Virus record (IMG/VR): IMGVR_UViG_3300036820_000003
Coordinates: 62,001-126,000 of that record
Length of the DNA stretch: 64,000 bases
From: a virus
Reading direction: 5' to 3' (one strand)
The notes under the pieces are model-generated. The model was given only the letters and a program-made list of their open reading frames with translations, searched no databases and was not told the origin of the DNA. The position numbers were made by a program, and so were the translations under genes. Positions 19,911 through 28,081 of this stretch are shown here, piece after piece (the stretch's first letter is position 1; each line of letters opens with the position of its first letter).

Positions 19911-19921
19911 TTTGGTATGCT
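19893..19921 (+). promoter_or_regulatory. Leaderless promoter for the hypermodification cluster
   Basis: TTGACA (19893-19898), 17 bp, TATGCT (19916-19921), 6 nt, GTG at 19928. No ribosome site is present. It probably drives 19928-23701 as one unit, since those genes overlap or abut. Confidence 0.75.
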
Positions 19922-19927
19922 CGGAAT

Positions 19928-20641
19928 GTGACGGATGACAAGATTGTCTCGGTTCCGGTCGGGGAACTCAAGTTCTGGCCGGGGAATCCTCGAGTGGGTG
20001 ACCTGGACGCGATCCGGGAGTCGATTGAGGCGCACGGGGTGTACAAGCCTCTGCTGGTGCATCGAGGGACCGGACGAGTCATGGTCGGAAACAATACCCT
20101 GAAGGCCGCCGTGGAACTGGGGATGGAGCGAGTCCCGGTGGTGTACAAGGACGTCGACGATGATGTGGCGCGTCGCATCATGCTGGTCGACAATCGGACG
20201 TCGGATCGCTCGGACTACGACGAGGAACTGCTGCGAGCGGCGCTGCTGGCGGTGGCCGACGATTTCTCCGGGACGGGTTATCACGACGACGACGAGGACG
20301 TCGCGGCGCTGCTGGCCATTGTGATGGCGGCGGACGAGTACAGCTTCGCGGGAGGGGCTGACGAGGAGGAAGTGCTGCTCCTCGACGAGGTGCGAACCGG
20401 AGCTGACTGGGCCGAGCTGCCCCAGCAGGAGGCCGCTCGGGCGGAACGGCAGGCTCAGCAGACTCCCTCGGCCGTCAAGGGGCTGCGCGAGATCATGCTG
20501 GTGTATCCGGTGGACGAGCATCGCGAGATGATTTCCGTGTTGGAAGGGCTCAAGCGGGTGTGGGGGGATCTGCGATATCCGCAGATTGTGGCGCGGGCTC
20601 TGCGGGAGGCGGCCGAGCGCGGCGGCGTGGTAGGCTTGTAA
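19928..20641 (+). CDS. ParB/Spo0J-like domain protein
   Basis: 237 aa. N-terminal ParBc-type domain: VSVPVGELKFWPGNPRVGD, AIRESIEAHGVYKPLLV, and the helix GNNTLKAAVELGMERVPVVY in place of the usual GNHR. The C-terminal half is acidic and then helical. Leaderless GTG start. ParB-like proteins are recurrent partners in predicted phage base-modification clusters, where they may act as nucleotide-using or DNA-tethering factors. Confidence 0.8.
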   Translation: MTDDKIVSVPVGELKFWPGNPRVGDLDAIRESIEAHGVYKPLLVHRGTGRVMVGNNTLKAAVELGMERVPVVYKDVDDDVARRIMLVDNRTSDRSDYDEELLRAALLAVADDFSGTGYHDDDEDVAALLAIVMAADEYSFAGGADEEEVLLLDEVRTGADWAELPQQEAARAERQAQQTPSAVKGLREIMLVYPVDEHREMISVLEGLKRVWGDLRYPQIVARALREAAERGGVVGL

Positions 20642-20642
20642 G

Positions 20643-21566
20643 GTGCAAGCTACGGTGCCTGACGACAGGCTGATGGCGGATTATTTTTCGTTCCATCGGA
20701 TTCAGATTGCGAATAGGGACGTCGATCCCGTTTACCCCGTCTTGAAGGCGGTGGGGGACAGGCTGTCGTTGAGCACCGAGGATCGCCTGCGTCTGGTATT
20801 CCTGCATGTGGCCTACTACGACATCGGGTCCGCGCTGACGGCGTTCGAGATAACGGGGGACGTGCACTACTGGTTCAAGTGCACCGAGACTAAACTGCCG
20901 TGCGGAACGGAACGTCGTAGGCATCGCATGGGCGACAACCTGCGCAATCACCTAGCATCTTTGCAGACTAGGGCGTTCGGCTGGCAAGGACTGGAACCGT
21001 GGCTCACGCACGGTCTGGACGATGACGCCCGAGGTAATTGGAAAACGGTGTCAGAGCGACTCATGCAGGTGGACGGAAACGGTCGCTGGGCGGCATTCAA
21101 GACCTGCGAGATGCTCAGGGAAGTGTGCGGGCTGCCGTTGGAGGCCCCGGACATGGGACACGCGAACAGTTCGGGTCCTCGCAAGGGACTGGGGTTGCTG
21201 TTTGCGGAGGCGCGAGTGGCGGGGAACTCGGCTGAGGTGATAGCGGGATTGGATAGGCTGTCGGTTAGGCTGGTCGAGGAGCTGCGGGGGGCCGGGGCCG
21301 AGGCGTCGCTTGCGACCGCGGAGACGACGCTGTGCGACTTTCACAGTATGTGGAATGGCCGGTACTATCCGGGGCTTGATATCGATGTGATGCACGAGCA
21401 GATCGCGATGTCCCCGATGAGCCCGGAGATGCGACGTGAGGCCTATCTGGCGCGCGAGGCGGCGCTGCCCCTGGCTTACCTCGGTGAAGAGGGCGGCTGG
21501 CAGGGCGTCGACGTCAAGCGGAAGCGGATTTACCGGATGACGGGGGAGATTGTCACTCGTGGCTGA
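20643..21566 (+). CDS. Alpha-glutamyl/putrescinyl thymine pyrophosphorylase-like transferase
   Basis: 307 aa. The order of conserved blocks (YFSFHRIQIANRDVDPVYPVL, shown in part as YFSFHRIQIANRDVD; FLHVAYYDIGSALTAF; GTERRRHRMG; GNGRWAAFKTCEML; DMGHANSSGPRKGLGLL) fits, from memory, the aGPT-pyrophosphorylase family described by Iyer and Aravind. These DNA-glycosylase-fold enzymes displace a (pyro)phosphate from phosphorylated 5-hydroxymethyl-dU in DNA with an amine. The kinase needed to make that substrate is encoded at 23743. A GTG start 6 nt after TAGGCT could be leaderless. Confidence 0.7.
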   Translation: MQATVPDDRLMADYFSFHRIQIANRDVDPVYPVLKAVGDRLSLSTEDRLRLVFLHVAYYDIGSALTAFEITGDVHYWFKCTETKLPCGTERRRHRMGDNLRNHLASLQTRAFGWQGLEPWLTHGLDDDARGNWKTVSERLMQVDGNGRWAAFKTCEMLREVCGLPLEAPDMGHANSSGPRKGLGLLFAEARVAGNSAEVIAGLDRLSVRLVEELRGAGAEASLATAETTLCDFHSMWNGRYYPGLDIDVMHEQIAMSPMSPEMRREAYLAREAALPLAYLGEEGGWQGVDVKRKRIYRMTGEIVTRG

Positions 21567-22434
21567 TGTGGGGGGCTGGACGTTCGGGGCGGAGCTGGAA
21601 TGGCCGGATGTGGACCGGCGGGCCGAGCTGGGGGGAGGCTGGGCGTGGTCGGTGACGGACTACACCGTCGTCAACTCGGACGGGACCGCCAACGATCCGC
21701 GCGGTGAGCTGAATCGCTGGGGCGGGGAGCTGAACACGCCGGTTTGCGGATCGGTCGAGGAGCTGGGCGAGCGCGCGGGAGAGATGCGGGCGCAGTTGAA
21801 GCCTGGTCACAACTACCGGTCGAATCTCCACATTCACGTGGCGGCTCCGGAATTTGCGGACGTCGAAAATCTGAAGAGAATCGCTGAATTCTCGCGTCGG
21901 GAGCTGCCAGGGGCGCTCAAGATGATGGACCCGCTGAACGGGCTTTTCTCGGGTCTGACGGACGAGGCGGAAGTGGCGGGGGCGCGGAAGCGAATGGCGC
22001 ACTCGGAGCGGAGTCGTCACTATTTTGTGTCGGATGCTCGGCACGCTCGTCGGATGGAGGCTCGGGGGATTGAGGAGATGCTGCGAGCCGAGGTTCCGAT
22101 GAGTCGCGAAGGGGCTCCGTGCTGGGCGCTGGCGTCGCGGGAAGCCGTCAATTTGCGTTCGATGCGGAAACACGGGACGATCGAGCTGCGCTGTTTCGCG
22201 GCGGACGGATCGGGCGAGAACGTGTGGGCGGCGGCGAGCTTCAGTCGGGACTGGCTGGCGACGGCGCTTGAGGGAGGCGAGGTGTTCGAGCTTCCCTACT
22301 TCTACTCGCTGCCGATTCAGCCTGCTTTCGAGCTGAAGCTCGAAAGAGGCTGGGAGTGGACGAACCTCAAGCACAATCGTCGGAACGTGGTGCGCGGACG
22401 GCTGGCTGAGATGAGGGGCCTGTGCGAATCGTAG
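21559..22434 (+). CDS. Amidoligase-like enzyme (COOH-NH2 ligase)
   Basis: 291 aa; GTG at 21559 overlaps the previous stop. It begins with TFGAELEWPDVD, the GxE(x)E motif of the glutamine-synthetase-like amidoligase family, then RSNLHIHVAAPEF and a late HGTIELRCFAADGS, which carries the second metal/nucleotide-binding Glu-Arg pair. Such enzymes join a carboxylate and an amine using ATP. In this cluster it could extend or cap an amino-acid adduct on thymine (inference). Confidence 0.7.
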   Translation: MADVGGWTFGAELEWPDVDRRAELGGGWAWSVTDYTVVNSDGTANDPRGELNRWGGELNTPVCGSVEELGERAGEMRAQLKPGHNYRSNLHIHVAAPEFADVENLKRIAEFSRRELPGALKMMDPLNGLFSGLTDEAEVAGARKRMAHSERSRHYFVSDARHARRMEARGIEEMLRAEVPMSREGAPCWALASREAVNLRSMRKHGTIELRCFAADGSGENVWAAASFSRDWLATALEGGEVFELPYFYSLPIQPAFELKLERGWEWTNLKHNRRNVVRGRLAEMRGLCES

Positions 22435-22862
22435 CCGTCTGCACGGGGAACGTCGCCCGGAGCCCCGCCCTGGAGTGCCTGCTGCAGGAAGGGCTGGCGG
22501 GGGTGGAAGTGCGCTCGGCGGGGGTGGGCGACAAGGCCGTCGCCGGGCTGCGGATGAAGCCCTACATGCGGATGATCCTGGGGAGAGAGGGTTTCGGCGA
22601 CTTCGCGGAATCCCATCGCTCGTTCGTGCTGCGAGGCGAGGAAGCGATCGCACCGGATCTTTTCGTCGCGGTGAGCCGAGTGCACGTGCGGAAGCTTGGC
22701 GGGATGTTTCCCGAGGTGCCGGTTCTCTTGTGCGATCCGATTATCCCGGATCCGGCTTTCGGCGGGCTGGATGCCTACGAGGAAGCGTGGAACTTGATTC
22801 AGACGGCCTCGGATGATATGATTCGCAGAATCGAATCCGAGGACTGGGGGAGCTGCGAGTGA
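22422..22862 (+). CDS. Low-molecular-weight phosphatase-fold protein
   Basis: 146 aa; GTG start overlapping the amidoligase end. CTGNVARSP at residues 7-15 is the C-x4-(x)-R-S phosphate loop of LMW phosphatases/arsenate reductases, and DPIIPDPAFGGLDAYEE supplies the general-acid Asp. It could remove a phosphate from a protein, sugar or modified nucleotide. Its place inside the cluster suggests a role in the DNA modification chemistry or in regenerating an intermediate. Confidence 0.75.
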   Translation: MRIVAVCTGNVARSPALECLLQEGLAGVEVRSAGVGDKAVAGLRMKPYMRMILGREGFGDFAESHRSFVLRGEEAIAPDLFVAVSRVHVRKLGGMFPEVPVLLCDPIIPDPAFGGLDAYEEAWNLIQTASDDMIRRIESEDWGSCE

Positions 22863-23701
22863 AGATTCTGGTGGTGGGGGCGGGAATCGCCGGGTCGTGC
22901 GTGGCTCGACTGGGGTCCGAGCGCGGTCACGAGATGAGGGTGATCGCGCGAGGCGATGAGCCGGATTCGCTCGCGGCGACGGCGGTGCTGCGTCGAGGTT
23001 ATCACTCAGGGGGGTCGCTTGAGTCCTGGGACTACGCGATCCAGTGCTATGAGCGCTGGGGCGTTCGAATGGCGAGAGGCGGGGCGGTTTCCAGCTATCG
23101 GAGACTGCTGGCGGAACCTCGTGCTGATGCGGACTGGACCCTGATTGATCCGGCTGCCCCCCTGGTGCAGGCCGATGTGAAAAGGGAAGTGGTGTCGGCG
23201 CATGGCGGCCGGGTGTGGTTCGGACCGGGGGCGGGGGAGGCGGGGGACGCCGTTGTGGTGGCCTGTGGCGCTCGCGGCGGGCTGTTGCGGCCGGCGGGCG
23301 CTGTTGGCGGCGCGATCGTTACCTATGGCGTTACGTGGGTCCACGCGCCGGAGGCTTTGAAGGAGCCCGAGGTTATGAGGGTGTATCAGTACGCCCCTTA
23401 TCGAACTCTGCTGGCGGGTGTGGCCGGAGGAAAGGCGCGCGTCGGTAGTTCCTCGGCTGCGGGAGAGGAAAAGGCGGTGGAGCAGGGGCGGAAGATGCTC
23501 CAGACCGCGTGGGATCTGGGCTGGCTGACGACTCTTGACGAGTGGGAAATGCGAGTGGGGGCGCGTCTGAAGAGTCAGGAAGTCTGGTGGCGCGAAGGCG
23601 ACGGTCACTGGGAAATCGGCGGATTTCATCGAACGGGGTACGCTTTGGCTCCCGGGGCCGCTCGCGATGTGCTGGACGACATCGAGAAGTCAGCTCTGTG
23701 A
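22859..23701 (+). CDS. FAD-dependent oxidoreductase, DAO type
   Basis: 280 aa; overlaps the previous gene by 4 bp (GTGA). Rossmann dinucleotide loop GAGIAGS near residue 7, then the conserved second strand and a C-terminal substrate region (VGARLKSQEVWW, HRTGYALAPGAARDVLDD). DAO-family flavoenzymes oxidise amines of amino acids. In thymidine hypermodification pathways a flavoenzyme works on an amino-acid adduct, which fits the neighbours. It is shorter than free-standing amino-acid oxidases. Confidence 0.75.
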   Translation: MKILVVGAGIAGSCVARLGSERGHEMRVIARGDEPDSLAATAVLRRGYHSGGSLESWDYAIQCYERWGVRMARGGAVSSYRRLLAEPRADADWTLIDPAAPLVQADVKREVVSAHGGRVWFGPGAGEAGDAVVVACGARGGLLRPAGAVGGAIVTYGVTWVHAPEALKEPEVMRVYQYAPYRTLLAGVAGGKARVGSSSAAGEEKAVEQGRKMLQTAWDLGWLTTLDEWEMRVGARLKSQEVWWREGDGHWEIGGFHRTGYALAPGAARDVLDDIEKSAL

Positions 23702-23707
23702 TTTGAT

Positions 23708-23736
23708 TTGACAGGCTCTTTTTTTTACGCTAGATT
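23708..23736 (+). promoter_or_regulatory. Leaderless promoter for kinase-dioxygenase unit
   Basis: TTGACA (23708-23713), 17 bp containing a T8 tract, TAGATT (23731-23736), 6 nt, ATG at 23743. No ribosome site. The T8 and adjacent sequence may also weaken upstream transcription. Confidence 0.8.
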
Positions 23737-23742
23737 TTGCTT

Positions 23743-24315
23743 ATGGATCTCGTTTATCTGGCCGGGGCTCCCGCCGTCGGCAAGTCGACTCTGATGGCCA
23801 GGCTGACTGAGGGCGCTGAGCGGGTGGCTCGAGCTGACGTGAAGCTGGTGCCCTACGACGAGCTGAGGGTTGCGGGCGAGGTTGTCGGGGCGGAGATCGG
23901 GAAGCGTCGGGTGAACTTCCCGGGGACTGATTCGCTTGCGATGAACGCTCTGCCGAACGTCGCTAAATGGCTCGACGCGAAGATGTTCGACGTGGTGTGC
24001 GCGGAGGGGGATCGTCTGACGCACGTGCGATTCTTTGGCTCGGCGGCGGACGCCGGGTACTCGGTGCACGTTTTCCTGCTGCGAGCGCCAATGTCGGTGC
24101 TGGATCGGCGATGCGAGGCGCGAGGGTCGAACCAGAGTCGGAGCTGGCGGCTCAGCCGGGTGACTCTGGGCGAGCGGGTGGCGGCCTGGGCCGAGGCCGA
24201 GGACAGGATCTCGATGCACTACCTCGATTCTCAGAGACCTGTCACGGAGCTGGCCGAGGAAGTGCGACGGGCTGTGCCCGCGATGGAGATTCTGCGTGAG
24301 CGGGTGGCTGGCTGA
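23743..24315 (+). CDS. P-loop kinase, 5-hydroxymethyl-dU DNA kinase-like
   Basis: 190 aa, ATG exactly where the leaderless transcript should begin. Walker A GAPAVGKST at residues 9-17; then EIGKRRVNFPGTDSLAMNAL, CAEGDRLTHVRFF, and SVLDRRCEARGSNQSRSW. The block order (R..F.GTD.L.M, EGDRL, RR..RG..Q..W) fits phage DNA kinases that phosphorylate hydroxymethyl-dU in DNA. It would supply the substrate of the transferase at 20643. The stop overlaps the dioxygenase start (TGATG). Confidence 0.75.
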   Translation: MDLVYLAGAPAVGKSTLMARLTEGAERVARADVKLVPYDELRVAGEVVGAEIGKRRVNFPGTDSLAMNALPNVAKWLDAKMFDVVCAEGDRLTHVRFFGSAADAGYSVHVFLLRAPMSVLDRRCEARGSNQSRSWRLSRVTLGERVAAWAEAEDRISMHYLDSQRPVTELAEEVRRAVPAMEILRERVAG

Positions 24316-25574
24316 TGGCTGCCGCCGCTGTTGTGAGGACCCCGGGAGTGCGACTGGGCTATCGAGTTGCGGACTCCATTATCGAGCGCGACATTGAAGG
24401 TCGGACCTTGGGGGAGGACGACTACGACTGGCTTCTCACGGGCGGACCGCTGATGGTCAGGAGTCCGGAGGGGGCTCCGGTGGCGTGCTATCTGCCAGGG
24501 GTTTTGAAGGGCGTCATGGCCGAGGTCGACGCTTACCGGCTGCTGCATCCCCTGCACACGATGATGACGAACAATCGAGGCAAGGCGTCGGGTACGCGAC
24601 GGATCGCCCGGGGGGACGGGGACGGGACGAGGAGCGACTCCGTCTCGATGTCGAGTCCCACTATCGGGTCGGCGGATCCAGGGTCGGTGTACCGCTACTG
24701 TCGCATGACGGAGTGGACCGGGGCGCATCTGCCGGAGTGGGAGGCGCTGGCTCCCCTGTTCCGGGTGATTGCGAGTCATCTTGAAGAGCGAGTTCCGGAG
24801 CGATACAACGCCCAGATGGAGTACGTCCGGAAGACGAATGAAGCGTGGGTGGTGCCGGGAACGCCGTTCACGACGATCACGGTGAATAACAGTTACTCCA
24901 CCGGGGTGCACAAGGATCAGGGCGATCTGGAGGCCGGGTTCTCGACGCTGGCGTGCGTGCGTCGCGGCGAGTACTCGGGCGGCGTGCTGGTCATGCCGCA
25001 GTATAGGTTCGGCGTGGACATGCAAGACGGTGATCTTTTGCTGATGGACGCGCACCAGTGGCACGGGAACACGCGAATGACGTGCGCCTGCGGCGAGCGG
25101 ATTTTCAATCGATTCTGCGGGGTATGCGGCGCGGAGCGGATTTCGCTGGTGTGCTACTATCGGACTCGGATGGCGGAATGCGGGAGCCCTGCGGACGAGC
25201 TGGAAAGAGCGCAGGTAAACACCGAGAAGCGATCCCAGCCGCGCGTCGGACAGGATATCATTGACGCTGCCGCGTCAGTGATGCCGATTCCGATTGCAAA
25301 TCCTGACCCCGCCCCTGATGACGGGGGGGCTTCAATTGCAACTGTGCCTGCGGCGCCGATTGTCGACGAACTTGAGGCTCCCGCCAAGAGGCGCGGTCGT
25401 CCCAAGAAGCAGGTCGGGGTGCTCGACGTTGAGGTTGAGGTTGAGGCCGCGAAGCCGGAACCTGTCGTCAAGCGTCGGGGTCGGCCGCGCAAGGTCGCTG
25501 AGCCTGATAAGATCGCAGTGGCCAAGGCCGATTTGATGAAGTTTGATCCCGTGACCGGTGAGCCTTTGGAGTGA
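24315..25574 (+). CDS. TET/JBP-like 2-oxoglutarate/Fe(II) DNA dioxygenase with AT-hooks
   Basis: 419 aa. Core: PFTTITVNNSY, VHKDQGDLEAGFSTLACV with the HxD iron ligands (about 198 and 200), GEYSGGVLVMPQYRFGVDM, DAHQWHGN with the distal His, a small Cys-rich insert (CACGERIFNRFCGVCG), and ISLVCYYRTRM with the 2-oxoglutarate Arg. This is the TET/JBP phage group. The tail has two AT-hooks (KRRGRPKK and KRRGRPRK) that should bind DNA. If it hydroxylates thymine it would make the hydroxymethyl-dU used by the kinase; 5-methylcytosine is the alternative substrate. Confidence 0.82.
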   Translation: MAAAAVVRTPGVRLGYRVADSIIERDIEGRTLGEDDYDWLLTGGPLMVRSPEGAPVACYLPGVLKGVMAEVDAYRLLHPLHTMMTNNRGKASGTRRIARGDGDGTRSDSVSMSSPTIGSADPGSVYRYCRMTEWTGAHLPEWEALAPLFRVIASHLEERVPERYNAQMEYVRKTNEAWVVPGTPFTTITVNNSYSTGVHKDQGDLEAGFSTLACVRRGEYSGGVLVMPQYRFGVDMQDGDLLLMDAHQWHGNTRMTCACGERIFNRFCGVCGAERISLVCYYRTRMAECGSPADELERAQVNTEKRSQPRVGQDIIDAAASVMPIPIANPDPAPDDGGASIATVPAAPIVDELEAPAKRRGRPKKQVGVLDVEVEVEAAKPEPVVKRRGRPRKVAEPDKIAVAKADLMKFDPVTGEPLE

Positions 25575-25577
25575 GGA

Positions 25578-26120
25578 GTGAGTGGAATGGGTCGTCGAAC
25601 CGAAACGATGGAACGCGACGCTAAGATGTACTTGCGTCACACCAACAACATCCCGCACGACGCGATCGCGGCTGAGTTCGGGGTGTCGCTTGCTACTGTC
25701 GCGACGGGGATTCGACGGGCCATCCAGGACACCTTCAGGCTGTCGGCTGAGGAAGAGCGCCAGGTCGTGGACGATAGACTTTTGTATTTGGAGCGTCGTC
25801 TGCGGGTGATGGCCTCCAATAAGCACTATCGCGTTTCGGTTTCAGGGAAGGTCGTCGTCGATCCGATGACCGGGGAGCCGTTGCTGGACGACGAGCCGGA
25901 GTATCGGGCTCTGATGGCCATCTCGAAGATCGAGGGGCAGCGCAGCAAGCTTCTCGGACTCGACATGCCGGTGCGTCATCGAGTCGAGATCACCGACAAG
26001 ATGGACGAGGAGATCGAGAAGCTCGCGATGGAGCTTTCGATCCACGGCGCTGGCGAGAAGGTAGAGCCGGAGCTGCCGGTGGGGACGGGAGTCGTTGATG
26101 GTGACGGTAGCGACTCCTGA
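25578..26120 (+). CDS. Putative terminase small subunit
   Basis: 180 aa directly before terL. N-terminal helix-turn-helix (NNIPHDAIAAEFGVSLATVATG) for DNA binding, a coiled middle (EEERQVVDDRLLYLERRL) for oligomerisation, and an acidic tail. GTG at 25578 has GGAGTGAGGA upstream. It should recognise the packaging site and load the large subunit. Confidence 0.7.
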   Translation: MSGMGRRTETMERDAKMYLRHTNNIPHDAIAAEFGVSLATVATGIRRAIQDTFRLSAEEERQVVDDRLLYLERRLRVMASNKHYRVSVSGKVVVDPMTGEPLLDDEPEYRALMAISKIEGQRSKLLGLDMPVRHRVEITDKMDEEIEKLAMELSIHGAGEKVEPELPVGTGVVDGDGSDS

Positions 26121-27792
26121 TCCTGGGGGGGAAGAGCCGGAGAAAGGCGATCTGCCTCCGGATTGGCGGGATCTCAGTCCCGAGGCCAAGAAGGCCCTGC
26201 TGCATAAGCTCAAAGGGAAACACATCTCTTTGGGACTGGGCGGACCGCGCAAGTGGCGGGCTCTGGCGCGACCCAAGCAGCTGAGTCCAGATGATCCGGT
26301 GCATCATCTGCCGGACGGCAACGGGTTCGCCTGCGCGTGCGGGGCGCTGGATAGTAGCTTCAACATCTGGATGTTCATGGCCGGCCGAGGCTGCGGGAAG
26401 ACCTGGGCCGGATCCAACTGGATCATCGAGCAGGCGCTGAAAAACCCGGGGACCATGTGGGCCGTCGTGGCTCCCACCTTCCGCGACGTCCGAGTGACTT
26501 GCTTCGAGGGACCGTCTGGGATACGCCGTCAGCTAGAACCAGGTGAGGAAGACCAATGGCGACGCAACGAGTTGCGACTCGACCTGGTGAACGGCTCGAT
26601 TCTCTACGGGTACTCGGCTGACCAGCCTGAGCGACTTCGCGGGAGTAATCTTTCAGGTGCTTGGTGTGACGAGATGGGCTCGTGGCAATATGAGGAGACC
26701 TGGTACGAAGGGCTGGTTCCCGCTCTGCGTATTGGCGAGCATCCCCGTGTGATGGTAACCACCACTCCTCGTCCCACCAAGCTGGTGCGCGATCTGTACG
26801 GACGTCGCGACGGGACGGTCCACATCACCACCGCCTCGACCTGGGAGAACGCCGCAAACCTTTCCGCCGCAGCTCTTGACGAACTACGTCGTCGGTACGA
26901 GGGAACGCGCCTGGGTCGTCAGGAGCTTGAAGGCGAGCTGCTGGAGGACCTTGAGGGGGCTTTGTGGAAGCGATCCGACATCGACGCCGCGCGAGTGCGG
27001 CTGGGGGATGTGCCGGATCTGATCCGGGTGGTTGTCGGGATTGACCCGGCTGTCACCTCGACCGAAGAGAGTGACGAGACCGGAATCATCGTCGCGGGGG
27101 ATGACGGGCATGGTCACGGCTACGTGCTGGCGGACTACAGTATGAAAGGGTCGCCTGAGGCGTGCATGCGGGAGGCCGTCCGGGCATACAAGCGTCACGG
27201 GGCTGACTGCATTGTCGCGGAGGTGAACAACGGCGGTGACTTCATCGGAGCGGTGGTTCGTGCAGTTGACCCGGATGTGCCATATCACACCGTGCGAGCT
27301 AGCAGGGGTAAAGCTCTCCGAGCTGAGCCTGTTTCTGCTCTTGCTGAGCAACGGAGACTTCACCACGTAGGCAACCTGCCCGAGCTGGAAGATCAATTGT
27401 GCGCCTACGTGCCCGGAATAGGCGACTCGCCTGACCGGATGGACGCGCTGGTCTGGGCGGTCTTCGAGCTCAAGGGATTGAGTCAGGCCTCGTGGCTGTC
27501 GGCCTACGGAGCCTGTCGCTGCTCGGGATGCGACCACGTGTACACCTCGCATCTTAAGGAGTGCCCGCGCTGCCGGACGGCGAATCCGGCGGAGGCTGAG
27601 CGGATTGCGGCTCGGGAGCGAGATGAGCCGACGGAGGAGGAGCCTGTCGTGGGCGGCTGGGCGTCGGTTTATCACCTGCGTCGCTGCGAGCGAGGGCACG
27701 CCTACCCCGAGAAAATGGGGGCCGGGGGATGCCCGCGCTGCCGATCGGACGGACTGGGTTTTTTGAAGTCGGCCGGTCGCGCTGTGCGTTGA
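26098..27792 (+). CDS. terL: Terminase large subunit
   Basis: 564 aa; ATG at 26098 overlaps the small subunit. ATPase: Walker A GRGCGKTWAG, Walker B-like GAWCDEM, motif III VTTTPRPTK. Nuclease: GIDPAVTS, VAEVNNGGDF and DRMDALVWAVFEL with acidic residues for metal binding. The C-terminus adds two or three zinc-ribbon-like CxxC pairs (CRCSGCDHVY, CPRCRTAN, CPRCRSDG), which is longer than usual and may help bind portal or DNA. Confidence 0.95.
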   Translation: MVTVATPDPGGEEPEKGDLPPDWRDLSPEAKKALLHKLKGKHISLGLGGPRKWRALARPKQLSPDDPVHHLPDGNGFACACGALDSSFNIWMFMAGRGCGKTWAGSNWIIEQALKNPGTMWAVVAPTFRDVRVTCFEGPSGIRRQLEPGEEDQWRRNELRLDLVNGSILYGYSADQPERLRGSNLSGAWCDEMGSWQYEETWYEGLVPALRIGEHPRVMVTTTPRPTKLVRDLYGRRDGTVHITTASTWENAANLSAAALDELRRRYEGTRLGRQELEGELLEDLEGALWKRSDIDAARVRLGDVPDLIRVVVGIDPAVTSTEESDETGIIVAGDDGHGHGYVLADYSMKGSPEACMREAVRAYKRHGADCIVAEVNNGGDFIGAVVRAVDPDVPYHTVRASRGKALRAEPVSALAEQRRLHHVGNLPELEDQLCAYVPGIGDSPDRMDALVWAVFELKGLSQASWLSAYGACRCSGCDHVYTSHLKECPRCRTANPAEAERIAARERDEPTEEEPVVGGWASVYHLRRCERGHAYPEKMGAGGCPRCRSDGLGFLKSAGRAVR

Positions 27793-27817
27793 CAAGTCGA
27801 GCGAAGTTTGCTAGACT
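27789..27817 (+). promoter_or_regulatory. Leaderless promoter before 27824
   Basis: TTGACA (27789-27794) overlapping the terL stop codon, 17 bp, TAGACT (27812-27817), 6 nt, ATG at 27824. No ribosome site. It would drive the small genes before the portal and possibly the portal itself. Confidence 0.8.
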
Positions 27818-27823
27818 TGCGGA

Positions 27824-28081
27824 ATGGACAGCCTCTCAGAAGAAGAACGCGAAGCCGCCCGACGTGTTTTCGGGGATGGAAGTCAAGTCTGCTCCTTCTG
27901 CGGAGGCTTCCATCTAAGGGCATGTCCCAGGGTCGCCGAGTTCGAGCTTTACGAGGCGCACGGCGAGGTGGCGGGATCGATCAAGAGAGTGCGATTCTGG
28001 GCCGCTGGCGAGTGGGACGAGAGGTGCGTCGTGTGGCCCGAGGCGATGGCTGAAGGCGAGGAGGAGTCGAATGGAAGCTGA
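27824..28081 (+). CDS. Small zinc-binding-type protein (85 aa)
   Basis: Leaderless ATG. The N-terminal half has CSFCGGFHLRACPR, a C-x2-C...H...C arrangement suited to one zinc, and the rest is beta-like (FELYEAHGEVAGSIKRVRFW). It overlaps the next gene by 11 bp. Role unknown; position before the portal suggests head assembly or regulation. Confidence 0.7.
   Translation: MDSLSEEEREAARRVFGDGSQVCSFCGGFHLRACPRVAEFELYEAHGEVAGSIKRVRFWAAGEWDERCVVWPEAMAEGEEESNGS

Larger units (their letters stand above)
7877..25345. repeat. Three copies of a G-run/CTTCAATTGCAACTG element
   Basis: Copies at 7877-7897, 17435-17460 and 25320-25345 share a run of six or seven G followed by CTTCAATTGCAACTG. The last two are identical over 26 bp. 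The first lies 10 bp from a GCGTAAACAGC site in a leftward gene, the others in rightward genes where they encode GGASIATVP. Different strand and frame in the first copy point to a DNA-level repeat. The core TTGCAATTG-like palindrome could be a binding site. Confidence 0.6.

Noticed and set aside
22320-22350. CTTTCGAGC-TGAA-GCTCGAAAG palindrome as a further copy of the 16-bp dyad
   Set aside because: The arms are in the opposite order (TTCGA then TCGAA) and it lies in conserved amidoligase codons.
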